The notes: generated by a model not told the origin, from the letters alone. A DNA stretch of 64,000 bases from Gammaproteobacteria bacterium RIFCSPHIGHO2_12_FULL_41_20 (GCA_001801575.1 MGYC01000038.1:62001-126000), one strand, 5' to 3'. Shown: positions 1 to 7,576, counted from the first letter of the stretch. Translations and numbers: made by a program.

Positions 1-2
1 AC

Positions 3-200
3 AAAGAAATCAAAAAAATATTCAAAGAGCATTTGTGCTTAGGCATAAAGATCAGGCTGAGGATACTACTTTTAAGCAATTATGTCGGATGGTTAAAGAA
101 GCGATTACATGCAAATGAATGGTGCACTTCGCATGAGATTCTGCCTTTTGCTAAAAACCGACCAACAATAGTTGATTATTTCTTATGTTGCAATGATTAG
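3..200 (+). CDS. Possible 3' end of a gene entering from the left edge
   Basis: One plus-strand frame is open from the window edge to a TAG at 198-200 (65 codons, no ATG). It ends three bases before the convergent hydrolase gene, which is where a real gene end would fall. The peptide is basic and aromatic near its C-terminus (WLKKRLHANEW). I recognise no family. A second frame, ending TGA at 116-118, is also open from the edge, so the frame choice is uncertain. Confidence 0.25.
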   Translation, partial: KEIKKIFKEHLCLGIKIRLRILLLSNYVGWLKKRLHANEWCTSHEILPFAKNRPTIVDYFLCCND

Positions 201-202
201 AG

Positions 203-1111
203 TTAACTGCCAATAAAATTTAAAATCGCTCCAACAACCTTGTCTGGTTGCTCAATAGGACTTGCATGACCTCCTGGAACAATTACGATTTTTGTGTTGC
301 TTCCGATCCCTCTTTGTACTTCATTAGATCCAGCTAATGGAGCAATAATATCTTCTTCACCAGAAATAATTAAAGTAGAAGCCTTAATCTCATGTAACCA
401 TGGACGTGAATTAAAGGCTTTTAATGCGCCTAGCTGACGCTCATACCCAATTAAAGATTGCGGATAAGGATTATCTTGGGCAAGCTTAACTAAGTTTGCT
501 AATTGATTTGGCTGAGAAAGAAACTCACTAGAAAAAACCCAAGGCACAATGGACTGTACACGATAAGTAAGCGGTAAATTCAAACGCTGTAATTCACCTG
601 TTAACTCAAACGCCATCCCTGGAGCCTTAGTTAGATACTCAAAAGTATTAATTAAAACGATTTTCTTGACTTGATTTGCATATCGTTTCCCAATATTTTG
701 AGCAATAGCACTGCCCATGGATTGTCCAATAATAATAGGTTTTTTTAACCCCAACTTTTTACTTAATGCCATAACGTCATCGGCCATCATTTCGATAGAA
801 TAAGAGCTATCAGGACTATCAGTCTGCCCAATACCACGGTTATCAAAAATTAATACTTCGTGATTTTCTGTTAATTGCTTAAGAATTCCCGCCCAAAAAG
901 TATGATCGCAAGCAAAGCCAGCAATTAAGATAATAGGATTATTACTGCTTTTCCCATGCAATTCATAATACATATTAATATCATTAACCTGCATTTTTCC
1001 CATGTTAGCTGCAATTGCATGGGAGGCAAGAAATAAATGGCAAAAACTTAGAGTTAATAAGCCTATTTTGTTCATAATATTATGTAAAATTGAGTTTTTA
1101 AATTTCCCCAT
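203..1111 (-). CDS. Exported alpha/beta-hydrolase
   Basis: 302-residue alpha/beta-hydrolase fold protein, probably exported. After a short basic N-terminus there is a hydrophobic signal-like stretch (IGLLTLSFCHLFLASHAIA, ending in an AxA-type site), then the hydrolase domain. The nucleophile elbow is GQSMGSA, the acid lies in GEEDIIAP and the histidine in GGHASP, so the Ser-Asp-His triad is complete. A longer frame begins at a TTG, but ATG at 1111 has GAGAGG just upstream and is preferred; an internal Met directly before the hydrophobic stretch is an alternative. The substrate cannot be told from sequence; esterases, lactonases and haloperoxidase-like enzymes share this fold. It stands alone and converges with the edge ORF. 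Confidence 0.8.
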   Translation of the reverse strand: MGKFKNSILHNIMNKIGLLTLSFCHLFLASHAIAANMGKMQVNDINMYYELHGKSSNNPIILIAGFACDHTFWAGILKQLTENHEVLIFDNRGIGQTDSPDSSYSIEMMADDVMALSKKLGLKKPIIIGQSMGSAIAQNIGKRYANQVKKIVLINTFEYLTKAPGMAFELTGELQRLNLPLTYRVQSIVPWVFSSEFLSQPNQLANLVKLAQDNPYPQSLIGYERQLGALKAFNSRPWLHEIKASTLIISGEEDIIAPLAGSNEVQRGIGSNTKIVIVPGGHASPIEQPDKVVGAILNFIGS

Positions 1112-1167
1112 ATTGCCTCTCAAGGTTGCAGTAAGTTAATATATAATATCTACTAAGTATAGAAGAA

Positions 1168-1254
1168 ATGGTAATGGAAAAAATAAGTCGTAATTTAAGT
1201 ATAGATTTTCCTTTTGAAACAACGGATGCTTTCGCTGCAATTAAAAGAATGTGA
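1168..1254 (+). CDS. Small ORF upstream of the MDR oxidoreductase (doubtful)
   Basis: A 28-codon ORF (starts MVMEKISRN, ends AAIKRM) preceded by a purine-rich AGAAGAA. It stops nine bases before the MDR start codon, so it could be a translated leader coupled to the next gene, or a remnant. There is no family match by eye and no other support. Confidence 0.15.
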   Translation: MVMEKISRNLSIDFPFETTDAFAAIKRM

Positions 1255-1263
1255 GCTCGTCTT

Positions 1264-2253
1264 ATGAAAACATTATGTGTCAATGCCCACGCCAAAGAGG
1301 CGAATGGGATAAAACTTGATTTGATAGATAAACCTATGCCAAGCCCTGGCAAAAATGAGTGCCTTATAAAAGTTATCTCCTCTGGCATTAATCCGTCTGA
1401 TACCTTAGCTGTTATGGGTTATTTTGACCATGCGATGCTACCAAGAGTTCCTGGTAGAGATTTTTCAGGTACCGTAATTGAAGGTCCTAGTAATTGGGTT
1501 GGAAAAAACGTATGGGGGACGGGCGGTGCTGCTGGAATTTCTTTTGATGGGACACAAGCTGAGTTCATTAAGTTGTCCGTAGAGAAAGTTTCGGAAATTC
1601 CAAGTAATCTAGATGTTGTTGTCGCAGGCGCACAACCCCTACCCTATGTTACTGCTTATTATAGCTTATTAAAACGCGCACACCTTGAAGAAGGTGAAAC
1701 AGTTTTAGTGGTAGGAGCGCTAGGGCAAGTAGGCAGTGCCGCCATGTCTATTTGTAGCTGGAAAAAGTGTAATGCCATTGCTTTGGTGCAAGGAAGCAAA
1801 GAAGTTGAAAAAGCCAACTTACTAGGATGGAATGCCATCAACTCCGCAGACAGTAACCTTTTAGAAAAAATTCTTGCGGCAAATAAAGGTCATCCTATCC
1901 AAGTGATATTAAATAGCGTAGGCAATATTTACTGGCAAGACTTTATAAAAGTATTGTCAGAATTTGGACGCATTGTCACAATTGGGGCACATGAAAATGT
2001 ACGCGAAGCTAATATTAACTTGTTCAACCTGTATCGAGCTAACCAAGATATTATTGGGGTTAATACCGTCTCTTTGGATTTTAGTGAAAATTCGAAATTA
2101 CTCGATGAACTCAAAGTGGGTTTTGAGGAAAATAAATTAAAAACACTTACCTTGAATCAACTAATGATTTATCCACCAGAGAGAGCAAGTGAGGCATACA
2201 GAGAAGCTATCAAAGACTCCTCAGGAAAACGCATAACAATCAAATTCACTTAA
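1264..2253 (+). CDS. MDR-family NAD(P)H:quinone reductase-like oxidoreductase
   Basis: 329-residue medium-chain dehydrogenase/reductase. Residues about 1-120 form the GroES-like catalytic domain (INPSD, PGRDFSGTV). Residues about 120-280 form the Rossmann domain with the nucleotide loop VVGALGQVGSAA. The Cys/His ligands for catalytic and structural zinc are absent, so it belongs with the zinc-free quinone/enoyl reductases, not the alcohol dehydrogenases. The likely reaction is NADPH-dependent reduction of quinones or other alpha,beta-unsaturated carbonyls in the cytoplasm. The gene is monocistronic and convergent with the DUF190 gene. No strong ribosome-binding site precedes the ATG. Confidence 0.85.
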   Translation: MKTLCVNAHAKEANGIKLDLIDKPMPSPGKNECLIKVISSGINPSDTLAVMGYFDHAMLPRVPGRDFSGTVIEGPSNWVGKNVWGTGGAAGISFDGTQAEFIKLSVEKVSEIPSNLDVVVAGAQPLPYVTAYYSLLKRAHLEEGETVLVVGALGQVGSAAMSICSWKKCNAIALVQGSKEVEKANLLGWNAINSADSNLLEKILAANKGHPIQVILNSVGNIYWQDFIKVLSEFGRIVTIGAHENVREANINLFNLYRANQDIIGVNTVSLDFSENSKLLDELKVGFEENKLKTLTLNQLMIYPPERASEAYREAIKDSSGKRITIKFT

Positions 2254-2289
2254 AAAGCTCACAGAGATAATTGGATGTAAATTATCCTT

Positions 2290-2595
2290 TCATATATTAG
2301 CTTTCGCATCCCAGAAAACCACATGTCCGGGTTTCACTATAGAGCTTAAATAAGTTAATGCTTTTTCGATTTTACTTTTATCATCATCAAAGAATTCAGC
2401 AATAAGCGGCAAATCAAGAGAAAGATCCACTAGCGATGATGTATGCGCACCGGACTCTCCAAAACCACCCGTCGCTCGAAATACACTGACACCACGAACT
2501 TTAACCTCCCGCCTTAAATAATCGACAATCTTATTTAATAAATGAGATGATTCTGTCACATAAACCCTAACCATTAAAACATCCATTGTTCTCAT
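2290..2595 (-). CDS. DUF190 family protein
   Basis: 101-residue DUF190 protein, a family often encoded next to crcB. It begins MRTMDVLMVRVYVTES and has the family's GVSVFRATGGFGESG segment and an acidic mid-region (LIAEFFDDDKSKIEKAL); the fold is expected to be a small ferredoxin-like or PII-like domain. The open frame runs 29 codons further upstream, but ATG 2595 has a strong GGGAGGGAGAAG upstream and overlaps the crcB stop as ATGA, so the short form is right. It is probably translated by coupling from crcB. Its exact role is unknown; an accessory part in fluoride export or sensing is an inference from the pairing. Confidence 0.85.
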   Translation of the reverse strand: MRTMDVLMVRVYVTESSHLLNKIVDYLRREVKVRGVSVFRATGGFGESGAHTSSLVDLSLDLPLIAEFFDDDKSKIEKALTYLSSIVKPGHVVFWDAKANI

Positions 2596-2987
2596 AGACT
2601 TCTCCCTCCCATAATCCCCAACCAAGCTGCTACAATACAGATGATTGTACTGAGTAAAACATTCATTAATGCGCCCAACCAATTTCCACTCTCAAATAGG
2701 TTAATTGTTTCTATCGAAAAAGAAGAAAAAGTCGTATATCCACCAAGTAAACCGATTAATAACAATGCTCTCAGTTGTGCTCCCGCGCCATCAAGCCTCT
2801 CCAGCGTGATAACGTATAATAATCCCATCAAGAAACACCCACTGACATTAACTACGAATGTGCCATAAGGAAACTGTCTTCCCAGAATAAAATAAACGCC
2901 ATGAGCAACCCAATAGCGAAGGACTCCACCAATACCTGCGCCAATAAAAATTAACGCGCTATTACTCAATACAGCGACTCCCCTCAT
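2592..2987 (-). CDS. crcB: Fluoride exporter CrcB/FluC
   Basis: 131-residue membrane protein of the CrcB/Fluc family, which forms dual-topology dimeric channels that expel fluoride. Four hydrophobic helices are visible. The family motifs GAGIGGVLRYW (helix 1), GTFVVNVSGCFLMG (helix 2, with the conserved Asn) and GGYTTFSSFSIE (helix 3, Phe-box region) are all present, and length is normal. It is first in a two-gene operon with the DUF190 gene (ATGA overlap). I looked for a fluoride riboswitch in the upstream 120 bases and saw no match to its conserved GG-GATG / CUGAUG elements, so expression is probably not controlled that way. Confidence 0.93.
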   Translation of the reverse strand: MRGVAVLSNSALIFIGAGIGGVLRYWVAHGVYFILGRQFPYGTFVVNVSGCFLMGLLYVITLERLDGAGAQLRALLLIGLLGGYTTFSSFSIETINLFESGNWLGALMNVLLSTIICIVAAWLGIMGGRSL

Positions 2988-3109
2988 GTTTCACTAAGTA
3001 TTTATGAACCTTAAAACAACTGTTAATTCGCAATTTTAAAGATAATATACCATATCTAATACTAACAACATCTACCAATAAATAAGCAAACCATGCATAC
3101 TAGTACAAT

Positions 3110-4360
3110 ATGGATATTGATTACACGCCTATTCCCTTGTTTGATACCTTGGAGTATCTTAACTCCTCCCTGGATATGCAAACACCACAAATTCAATCGC
3201 AACTTACTAATAATATCTCAATTAATGATGTTATTGCTGACTATAAACAAGCATGCCATTTTTTATTAGCTTATCGCGGTAGCGCTGAAACCTTCAAATC
3301 TTACCGCAGAGAAATTGAACGCCTTTTACAATGGGCGTGGTTCTTGCAAGAAAAATCTCTAAAAGATTTACGCAGAAATGACATGGAGATTTTTATTGAA
3401 TTCTGCCAGGCACCACCAAGAAGTTGGATCGGAGTGAAGCATGTTCCACGTTTTATTAATCAGAATAACTTACGCATTACTAATCCCGCTTGGCGACCTT
3501 TTATTGCTACAATCAGCAAAAAACTCTATCGAGATGGCAAAGTCCCCAACGTCAAGCTGTACGTATTGTCACAACATGCACTACAAGCTATTTTTTCTAT
3601 TTTAAGTAGTTTCTTTAATTATCTAGGGCAAGAAGAATATATACTTGGCAATCCTATCACGCAAATACGACAAAAAAGTAAATTTTTGCGTAAACATCAT
3701 GGCAAAAAAACCATACGTCGACTATCAGAACTCCAATGGACTTACCTCATTGAAACCGCTGAACTCATGGCTAATGAAACTCCCAGCTTACATGAACGCA
3801 CATTATTTATTATGAATGCACTATTTGCCATGTACTTACGTATCTCAGAATTATCAGCAAGCGAACGTTGGATACCACAAATGGGTCATTTTTATAAGGA
3901 TATGGATAATAGTTGGTGGTTTAAAACGGTAGGGAAAGGTAACAAAGAGCGTGATATTAGCGTAAGCAATGCTATGCTAGAAGCCTTAAAACGTTATCGT
4001 GCTAGTTTAAAATTATCGGCTCTCCCTTCGCCTGGCGAGTCGGCGCCCCTGATTCCCAAAACACTTAGAAAAGGACCCATAGAAGGCACAAGACATATTC
4101 GACGGATTGTACAATGTTGTTTTGATAGAGCCATCGAGCGCTTGATCATGGATGGATTTAAAGACGACGCAGAAATGTTAATGGCTGCCACTGTGCACTG
4201 GCTACGCCATACTGGAATCTCAGAGGATGTGAAAATTCGCCCTCGCGAACACGTCAGAGATGATGCAGGACATAGTTCTAGTGCTATCACGGATCAATAT
4301 ATTGATATTGAATTACGTGCAAGACATGCATCAGCAAAGAAAAAATTAATTAAATTTTAA
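3110..4360 (+). CDS. Tyrosine-type site-specific recombinase
   Basis: 416-residue phage-integrase family recombinase. An N-terminal SAM-like core-binding region (about 45-210; FLLAYRGSAETFKSYRREIERLLQWAW split over this segment) precedes the catalytic domain. The active-site set is complete: Arg in YLRISELSASE, Lys in VGKGNKERD, HxxR in VHWLRHTG, the second His in DAGHSSSAI and Tyr in DQYID. It should cut and rejoin DNA at a specific site through a 3'-phosphotyrosine. No excisionase, phage or cargo genes and no tRNA adjoin it, so it is orphaned: either a leftover of an integrated element or a domesticated enzyme. XerC/D are shorter, so it is not one of them. Confidence 0.88.
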   Translation: MDIDYTPIPLFDTLEYLNSSLDMQTPQIQSQLTNNISINDVIADYKQACHFLLAYRGSAETFKSYRREIERLLQWAWFLQEKSLKDLRRNDMEIFIEFCQAPPRSWIGVKHVPRFINQNNLRITNPAWRPFIATISKKLYRDGKVPNVKLYVLSQHALQAIFSILSSFFNYLGQEEYILGNPITQIRQKSKFLRKHHGKKTIRRLSELQWTYLIETAELMANETPSLHERTLFIMNALFAMYLRISELSASERWIPQMGHFYKDMDNSWWFKTVGKGNKERDISVSNAMLEALKRYRASLKLSALPSPGESAPLIPKTLRKGPIEGTRHIRRIVQCCFDRAIERLIMDGFKDDAEMLMAATVHWLRHTGISEDVKIRPREHVRDDAGHSSSAITDQYIDIELRARHASAKKKLIKF

Positions 4361-4389
4361 ATGGCCAAAAGAACTAGCAAACAATAAAA

Positions 4390-4420
4390 TTGACATACCA
4401 TTACACTCATGTAATAGTAT
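4390..4420 (+). promoter_or_regulatory. Predicted trpR promoter with operator-like palindrome
   Basis: A perfect -35 TTGACA (4390-4395) is followed by a -10-like TAGTAT (4415-4420; spacing 19) or TAATAG (4412-4417; spacing 16). Between them lies the exact inverted repeat ATTACA-CTCA-TGTAAT (4400-4415). A second pair, TACACT (4402-4407) and AGTGTA (4422-4427), overlaps the -10. A palindrome inside the promoter spacer is where an autorepressor would bind, so this is a good candidate operator for the gene that follows. It does not match the E. coli trp operator core CTAG. Confidence 0.55.
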
Positions 4421-4440
4421 AAGTGTATATGAGGATTTCT

Positions 4441-4734
4441 ATGTCTGTAGCCAATGCAAAAGAAGTAAAAGAGTTTACGGAACTCTGTATCAACGCGAAA
4501 AATCCACGGCTAATTACGCTATTATTTAACTTGTTTTTTACACATGAAGAACTAGAAAATCTTTCTTTACGAGTTTCCATTGTCAGTGAATTAATTAAAA
4601 AAGAAAAAACCCAACGAGAAATTGCTAAGCACTTAAATGTCAGCATCGCAAAAATATCTCGTGGCTCTAATGAATTAAAACGCACAGATAAAAAACTACT
4701 GGCTTATTTAGAGAGCCATTTACACTGCAAGTAA
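4441..4734 (+). CDS. trpR: Trp repressor family regulator
   Basis: 97-residue TrpR-superfamily repressor. The N-terminal helices carry the dimer interface. The helix-turn-helix reads TQREIAKHLNVSIAKISRG, followed by SNELK; this corresponds to the IATITRGSNSLK segment of E. coli TrpR. The length is that of TrpR and not of the longer, YerC-like members. Translation starts at 4441, where GAGGA lies five bases upstream; a frame extension to 4423 would place the start before the ribosome-binding site. The expected role is tryptophan-dependent repression of tryptophan synthesis or uptake genes and of itself. No trp genes are in the window. Identity is strong at family level; the ligand is inferred. 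Confidence 0.85.
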   Translation: MSVANAKEVKEFTELCINAKNPRLITLLFNLFFTHEELENLSLRVSIVSELIKKEKTQREIAKHLNVSIAKISRGSNELKRTDKKLLAYLESHLHCK

Positions 4735-4780
4735 CTTACAATAAACCATTCATTAAACAATCTGATATATTTTTTTATCT

Positions 4781-4943
4781 AGGGCCTGTCGTCAATTGCT
4801 TACTCAAAGCGAAAAAAGAGGGGGTCAGAGACAAAATAAATGGAAATTCGAGGAGAATATTGAGTATATTTGACGAGAATTTGAGTTCATTTTGACCGAT
4901 ATCCCTCTTTTTGCAGCTGAGAGAGTAATTGACGACAGGCCCT
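4781..4943. mobile_element. MITE-like element with 17-bp terminal inverted repeats
   Basis: Terminal repeats AGGGCCTGTCGTCAATT (4781-4797) and its exact complement AATTGACGACAGGCCCT (4927-4943) bound a 163-bp non-coding unit. Pairing continues inward imperfectly for roughly 25 more bases (AAAAAAGAGGG against CCCTCTTTTT), so the single strand could fold into a long hairpin. If the ends are read as GGGCCTGTC...GACAGGCCC, the element is flanked by TA on both sides, the duplication typical of IS630/Tc1-mariner elements. The same 20-bp end recurs at 61167-61186. It fills the 300-bp gap between trpR and the DUF883 gene and encodes no transposase. Confidence 0.8.
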
Positions 4944-5033
4944 AACGTATAAATAGCTTGAAAAGATCAAAAAATTTACAAACTAACGTATATACTTATA
5001 AAAAAGAGAATAAAAATAAAAGGTATGTATGTT

Positions 5034-5291
5034 ATGAATAAAACAAAAACTCATCGTCGCAATTATGACCTGTCTGCCGATTTAGAAAAAATTAAAAATG
5101 CATTTTCTGAAGCAGCAATGGATGTTAAAGAAAAAACAAACGACCAACTATCCCAATCTATGACGGAGATAAAAGACCAATCCGTGCAGGTGCAAAATAA
5201 AGTAAAAAAATATATAGCAGAAAACCCCTTTCAATCTCTCGGTATTGCACTGTTAGCCGGGGTTATCATTGGTCTCTGGGTGAGGAAATAG
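5034..5291 (+). CDS. DUF883 (ElaB/YqjD-like) membrane-anchored protein
   Basis: 85-residue DUF883 protein. A charged, amphipathic, probably helical N-terminal part (residues 1-60, LEKIKNAFSEAA, VQNKVKKYIAENP) is followed by one C-terminal membrane segment with small-residue spacing (LGIALLAGVIIGLWVRK). In E. coli, YqjD and ElaB of this family sit in the inner membrane and bind ribosomes in stationary phase; that role here is inferred. ATG 5034 is chosen because AAAAGG lies ten bases upstream, while the in-frame ATG at 5025 would touch it. It is followed 21 bases later by a YqjE-like gene, as in the E. coli yqjDE arrangement. Confidence 0.82.
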   Translation: MNKTKTHRRNYDLSADLEKIKNAFSEAAMDVKEKTNDQLSQSMTEIKDQSVQVQNKVKKYIAENPFQSLGIALLAGVIIGLWVRK

Positions 5292-5312
5292 TCAGTCATT
5301 AAAGGAAAAAAC

Positions 5313-5693
5313 ATGGCAAAACCCACTAAAGGAATGTCATTCAGCCAATGGATTATGAGTGTCCTTATGGTTTTGCCTTCTTTGTTTAATATTATCACAC
5401 ACGTATTTGCGCTTATTGATCAAGAAGTGCGTGCTGCAGGACGCGGGTTACTACACTTGGTTTTACTGTTAATTGTTACTGCCACCCTACTTGTAAGCAT
5501 TTGGTTCTGTGTATTAGCTTTATTATTTATGTATCTGACAACAGAATGGCATCTCAGCTGGCATTTCTCGTTAATTTTAATTCTCATACTAAACATATTA
5601 TTGCTAGTCATCACTGCATTAATTATAGCTAGAGTGAGAGATACTCTCTCACTATCCACAGCCATTAAACTAATTAAAAAGGAAACAGATTAA
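5313..5693 (+). CDS. YqjE / holin-superfamily III-like membrane protein
   Basis: 126-residue integral membrane protein. A short cytoplasmic N-terminus (residues 1-35, including a hydrophobic patch and LIDQEVRAAGRGLLHL) precedes two strong transmembrane helices (about 47-75 and 81-106). It matches the YqjE/Phage_holin_3_6 type found with DUF883 proteins. AAAGGA stands seven bases before ATG. Despite the holin label of the superfamily, there is no lysis context; it is a chromosomal partner of the preceding gene, function unknown. Confidence 0.75.
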   Translation: MAKPTKGMSFSQWIMSVLMVLPSLFNIITHVFALIDQEVRAAGRGLLHLVLLLIVTATLLVSIWFCVLALLFMYLTTEWHLSWHFSLILILILNILLLVITALIIARVRDTLSLSTAIKLIKKETD

Positions 5694-5697
5694 TTTT

Positions 5698-6105
5698 TTA
5701 ATACGGCGCAGTTGAGCCTGGTGGCGGCATCATCTGACCTGGCGAAGGTGCAGTTGAGCCTGGCGGCGGCATCATCTGACCTGGCGAAGGCGCAGTTGAG
5801 CCTGGTGGCGGCATCATCTGACCTGGCGAAGGTGCAGTTGAGCCTGGCGGCGGCATCATCTGATCTGGCGAAGACGCGCCAGGAGAAACTGGAACATTAG
5901 TAGAGCTTGTTGGCGTACCGCTTCTTCCTGGCGGTTGCGCTATTCCACCTGGAAATGTCTGTGATTTAGCTGATGGTGCATTATTTGCTGAAGGGGCGTA
6001 ACCCGGAATCGTCACTTCACCTGCTTGCACATCCGCTTGAGCTATTTGCACCAACATTATATTACCAATCAATAAACTCGCAAAAATTTTTCCTATTTTC
6101 ATCAT
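5698..6105 (-). CDS. Exported Pro/Gly-rich tandem-repeat protein
   Basis: 135-residue protein of unknown function. A signal peptide (MMKIGKIFASLLIGNIMLVQ, then IAQADVQA) is followed by a low-complexity, uncharged region rich in Pro, Gly, Ser and Thr. The C-terminal half is four copies of a 14-residue unit, SPGQMMPPPGSTAP, the first carrying Asp for Gly. The start is ATG 6105, with AAAGGA eight bases upstream; the open frame extends to a TTG at 6123 that would include that site. Export to the periplasm or surface is likely. It converges with the YqjE-like gene. The complementary strand of the repeat is also open, which is a by-product of the repeat. Confidence 0.7.
   Translation of the reverse strand: MMKIGKIFASLLIGNIMLVQIAQADVQAGEVTIPGYAPSANNAPSAKSQTFPGGIAQPPGRSGTPTSSTNVPVSPGASSPDQMMPPPGSTAPSPGQMMPPPGSTAPSPGQMMPPPGSTAPSPGQMMPPPGSTAPY
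5705..5872. repeat. Four tandem copies of a 42-bp unit
   Basis: Units begin at 5705, 5747, 5789 and 5831 and each starts GG(C/T)GCAGTTGAGCCTGG. They differ at a few sites, and copies 1 and 3 resemble each other, as do copies 2 and 4, which suggests duplication of an 84-bp pair. Because 42 is a multiple of three, a change in copy number alters protein length without breaking the frame. Confidence 0.95.
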
Positions 6106-6195
6106 AAACACATCCTTTACCAACGATTTTCACCACATTATCTATCAAACCAAGCAATACTAGCAAGGTCCTCTCAAGGCCATATCTAAAATACA

Positions 6196-7446
6196 TTACT
6201 GCTTGTAAGAAACGAACAATAAAGTCACTAAAGTAATCAACCCTAATCCCATAATATAAAACATTGGGCTAATTAATAAGTCGGTACTATAAATTAAAAC
6301 AGCAGCAATCATCGGAGCTAGCCCGCCTGCTACACCATTGGTTAAGTTTAAGGTTAATGCCACCCCAGTATAGCGGCAGTGGACTGGAAACATTTCTGCA
6401 ACTTCTGCAGGCACATTGGTTTCATATAAGATATGTAAAGAAGCTAATAACAGCAGAGAAAGTAATGAAAAATGCAATGAAAGTAATAGTAAAGGAACAC
6501 AAAGTAGCAAAATTAATATGGCAGCAATCAACATTAAACGCTTCCTGCCCACCCTGTCTGCTAATAGTCCAATAAGTGGAATAGTAATAACAACATAAAA
6601 CATACAAATAGTATTAATCAATAAAATATACTGAGATGAAACACCAGTATATTGACTAAGGAAATTACTAAGATAAACAAAATTAATATAAGTAAATCCT
6701 GCGGGTAAGAGTGCAATACCCAGCGCTAAAATAAGCGGTTTATAATTGTTGATAAATAAATCCCGTATAGGATTGTCATGATGCCCATGGGAGCTCTTCT
6801 CAAAATGACGGTAAACAGGCGTATCTCGCAATTTTTTTCGAATATATAATCCGATAAAAGCAATAAAAAAACCTAAAGCAAAGCCTAGGCGCCATCCCCA
6901 GGCCATTAAATCATCGGCTGAAAATAACGTGCTCAGCAAAGCACCTACAGCTGAACTTAATAAAAACCCAGTGTAAGCACTGGATAAAGCTAAGCTACCG
7001 AAAAAAGTTCTATGCCCAGGAGTAGCAGATTCAATCAAATAAATCGTTGCGCCTGAGTACTCCCCCCCCACCGCAAAACCTTGTACCAACCTAAGTAAAG
7101 TTAAGCAAACCCCCGCCATCACTCCCCACTCCGCATGGGTAGGCAAAACACTTAAAATTAAATTACATACTCCCATTAAAATGATGGAATAAGCTAAGCT
7201 ATATTTACGTCCCAACGTATCGCCCAAATAACCAAAAAATAACGCGCCCACTGGCCGCATAAAATAACTCGCCGCAAATAATCCATACGCCGCCAATAAG
7301 GACAAAAACTTTTCATGAGCAGGAAAGTATAAAGAAGCAAAAATAGAGGCAAAATAACCATATAAAGTAAAATCATACCACTCTAAAATATTGCCTATCG
7401 TGGCAGGTAAGATCACCGATTTTAGTTTGTCAGTTATTCTTGGCAT
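6196..7446 (-). CDS. MFS transporter, metabolite:H+ symporter (ProP-like) type
   Basis: 416-residue, twelve-helix major facilitator. The N-terminal GNILEWYDFTLYGYFAS and the FMRPVGALFFGYLGDTLGRK loop are hallmarks of the metabolite:H+ symporter group, which includes ProP, KgtP, citrate and shikimate carriers. The A-loop of the second half reads GLLADRVGRKR. Conserved acidic residues of the group (GGEYSGA in helix 5) are present. The substrate cannot be assigned; osmolytes or dicarboxylates are typical. It is a single gene with AGG close to the ATG and is divergent from sodC. Confidence 0.85.
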   Translation of the reverse strand: MPRITDKLKSVILPATIGNILEWYDFTLYGYFASIFASLYFPAHEKFLSLLAAYGLFAASYFMRPVGALFFGYLGDTLGRKYSLAYSIILMGVCNLILSVLPTHAEWGVMAGVCLTLLRLVQGFAVGGEYSGATIYLIESATPGHRTFFGSLALSSAYTGFLLSSAVGALLSTLFSADDLMAWGWRLGFALGFFIAFIGLYIRKKLRDTPVYRHFEKSSHGHHDNPIRDLFINNYKPLILALGIALLPAGFTYINFVYLSNFLSQYTGVSSQYILLINTICMFYVVITIPLIGLLADRVGRKRLMLIAAILILLLCVPLLLLSLHFSLLSLLLLASLHILYETNVPAEVAEMFPVHCRYTGVALTLNLTNGVAGGLAPMIAAVLIYSTDLLISPMFYIMGLGLITLVTLLFVSYKQ

Positions 7447-7499
7447 CCTGTATAATAACCCATTAATGGTGGAAGAGAATATTTAGTAGTGAATGTCAG

Positions 7500-7576
7500 G
7501 AGTTCCGCTGAAAATGAGAGTTTGTCATTGCGAGAGGCGTTTCTTGCGACGCAATGACGATACGCCAGCGGAACTC
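7500..7576. repeat. Nested palindromic repeat upstream of sodC
   Basis: Outer arms GAGTTCCGCTG (7500-7510) and CAGCGGAACTC (7566-7576) enclose inner arms GTCATTGCG (7524-7532) and CGCAATGAC (7550-7558). It lies between the divergent MHS carrier and sodC genes, so the hairpin would sit in the 5' region of either transcript. The inner TCATTGCGAG...GCAATGAC motif recurs in the element at 24406-24581. Confidence 0.85.

Noticed and set aside
3096-3107. trp-operator-like ATACTAGTACAA upstream of the integrase
   Set aside because: Only one short symmetric core with CTAG; not supported by a second half-site, and the gene has no link to tryptophan.
2988-3109. Fluoride riboswitch expected upstream of crcB
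   Set aside because: No segment matches the conserved sequence elements; the region is plain AT-rich spacer.
5313-5693. Phage holin pointing to a prophage together with the integrase
   Set aside because: The protein is a YqjE-type partner of a DUF883 protein; no other phage genes are near.
5705-5872. Possible CRISPR array
   Set aside because: Repeats are directly tandem without spacers and lie in a coding sequence.
5712-5900. Plus-strand ORF across the 42-bp repeats (LSLVAASSDLAK units)
   Set aside because: It is the complement of the Pro-rich repeat; open only because the unit is 42 bases and has no stops. The opposite strand has a signal peptide and ribosome-binding site.
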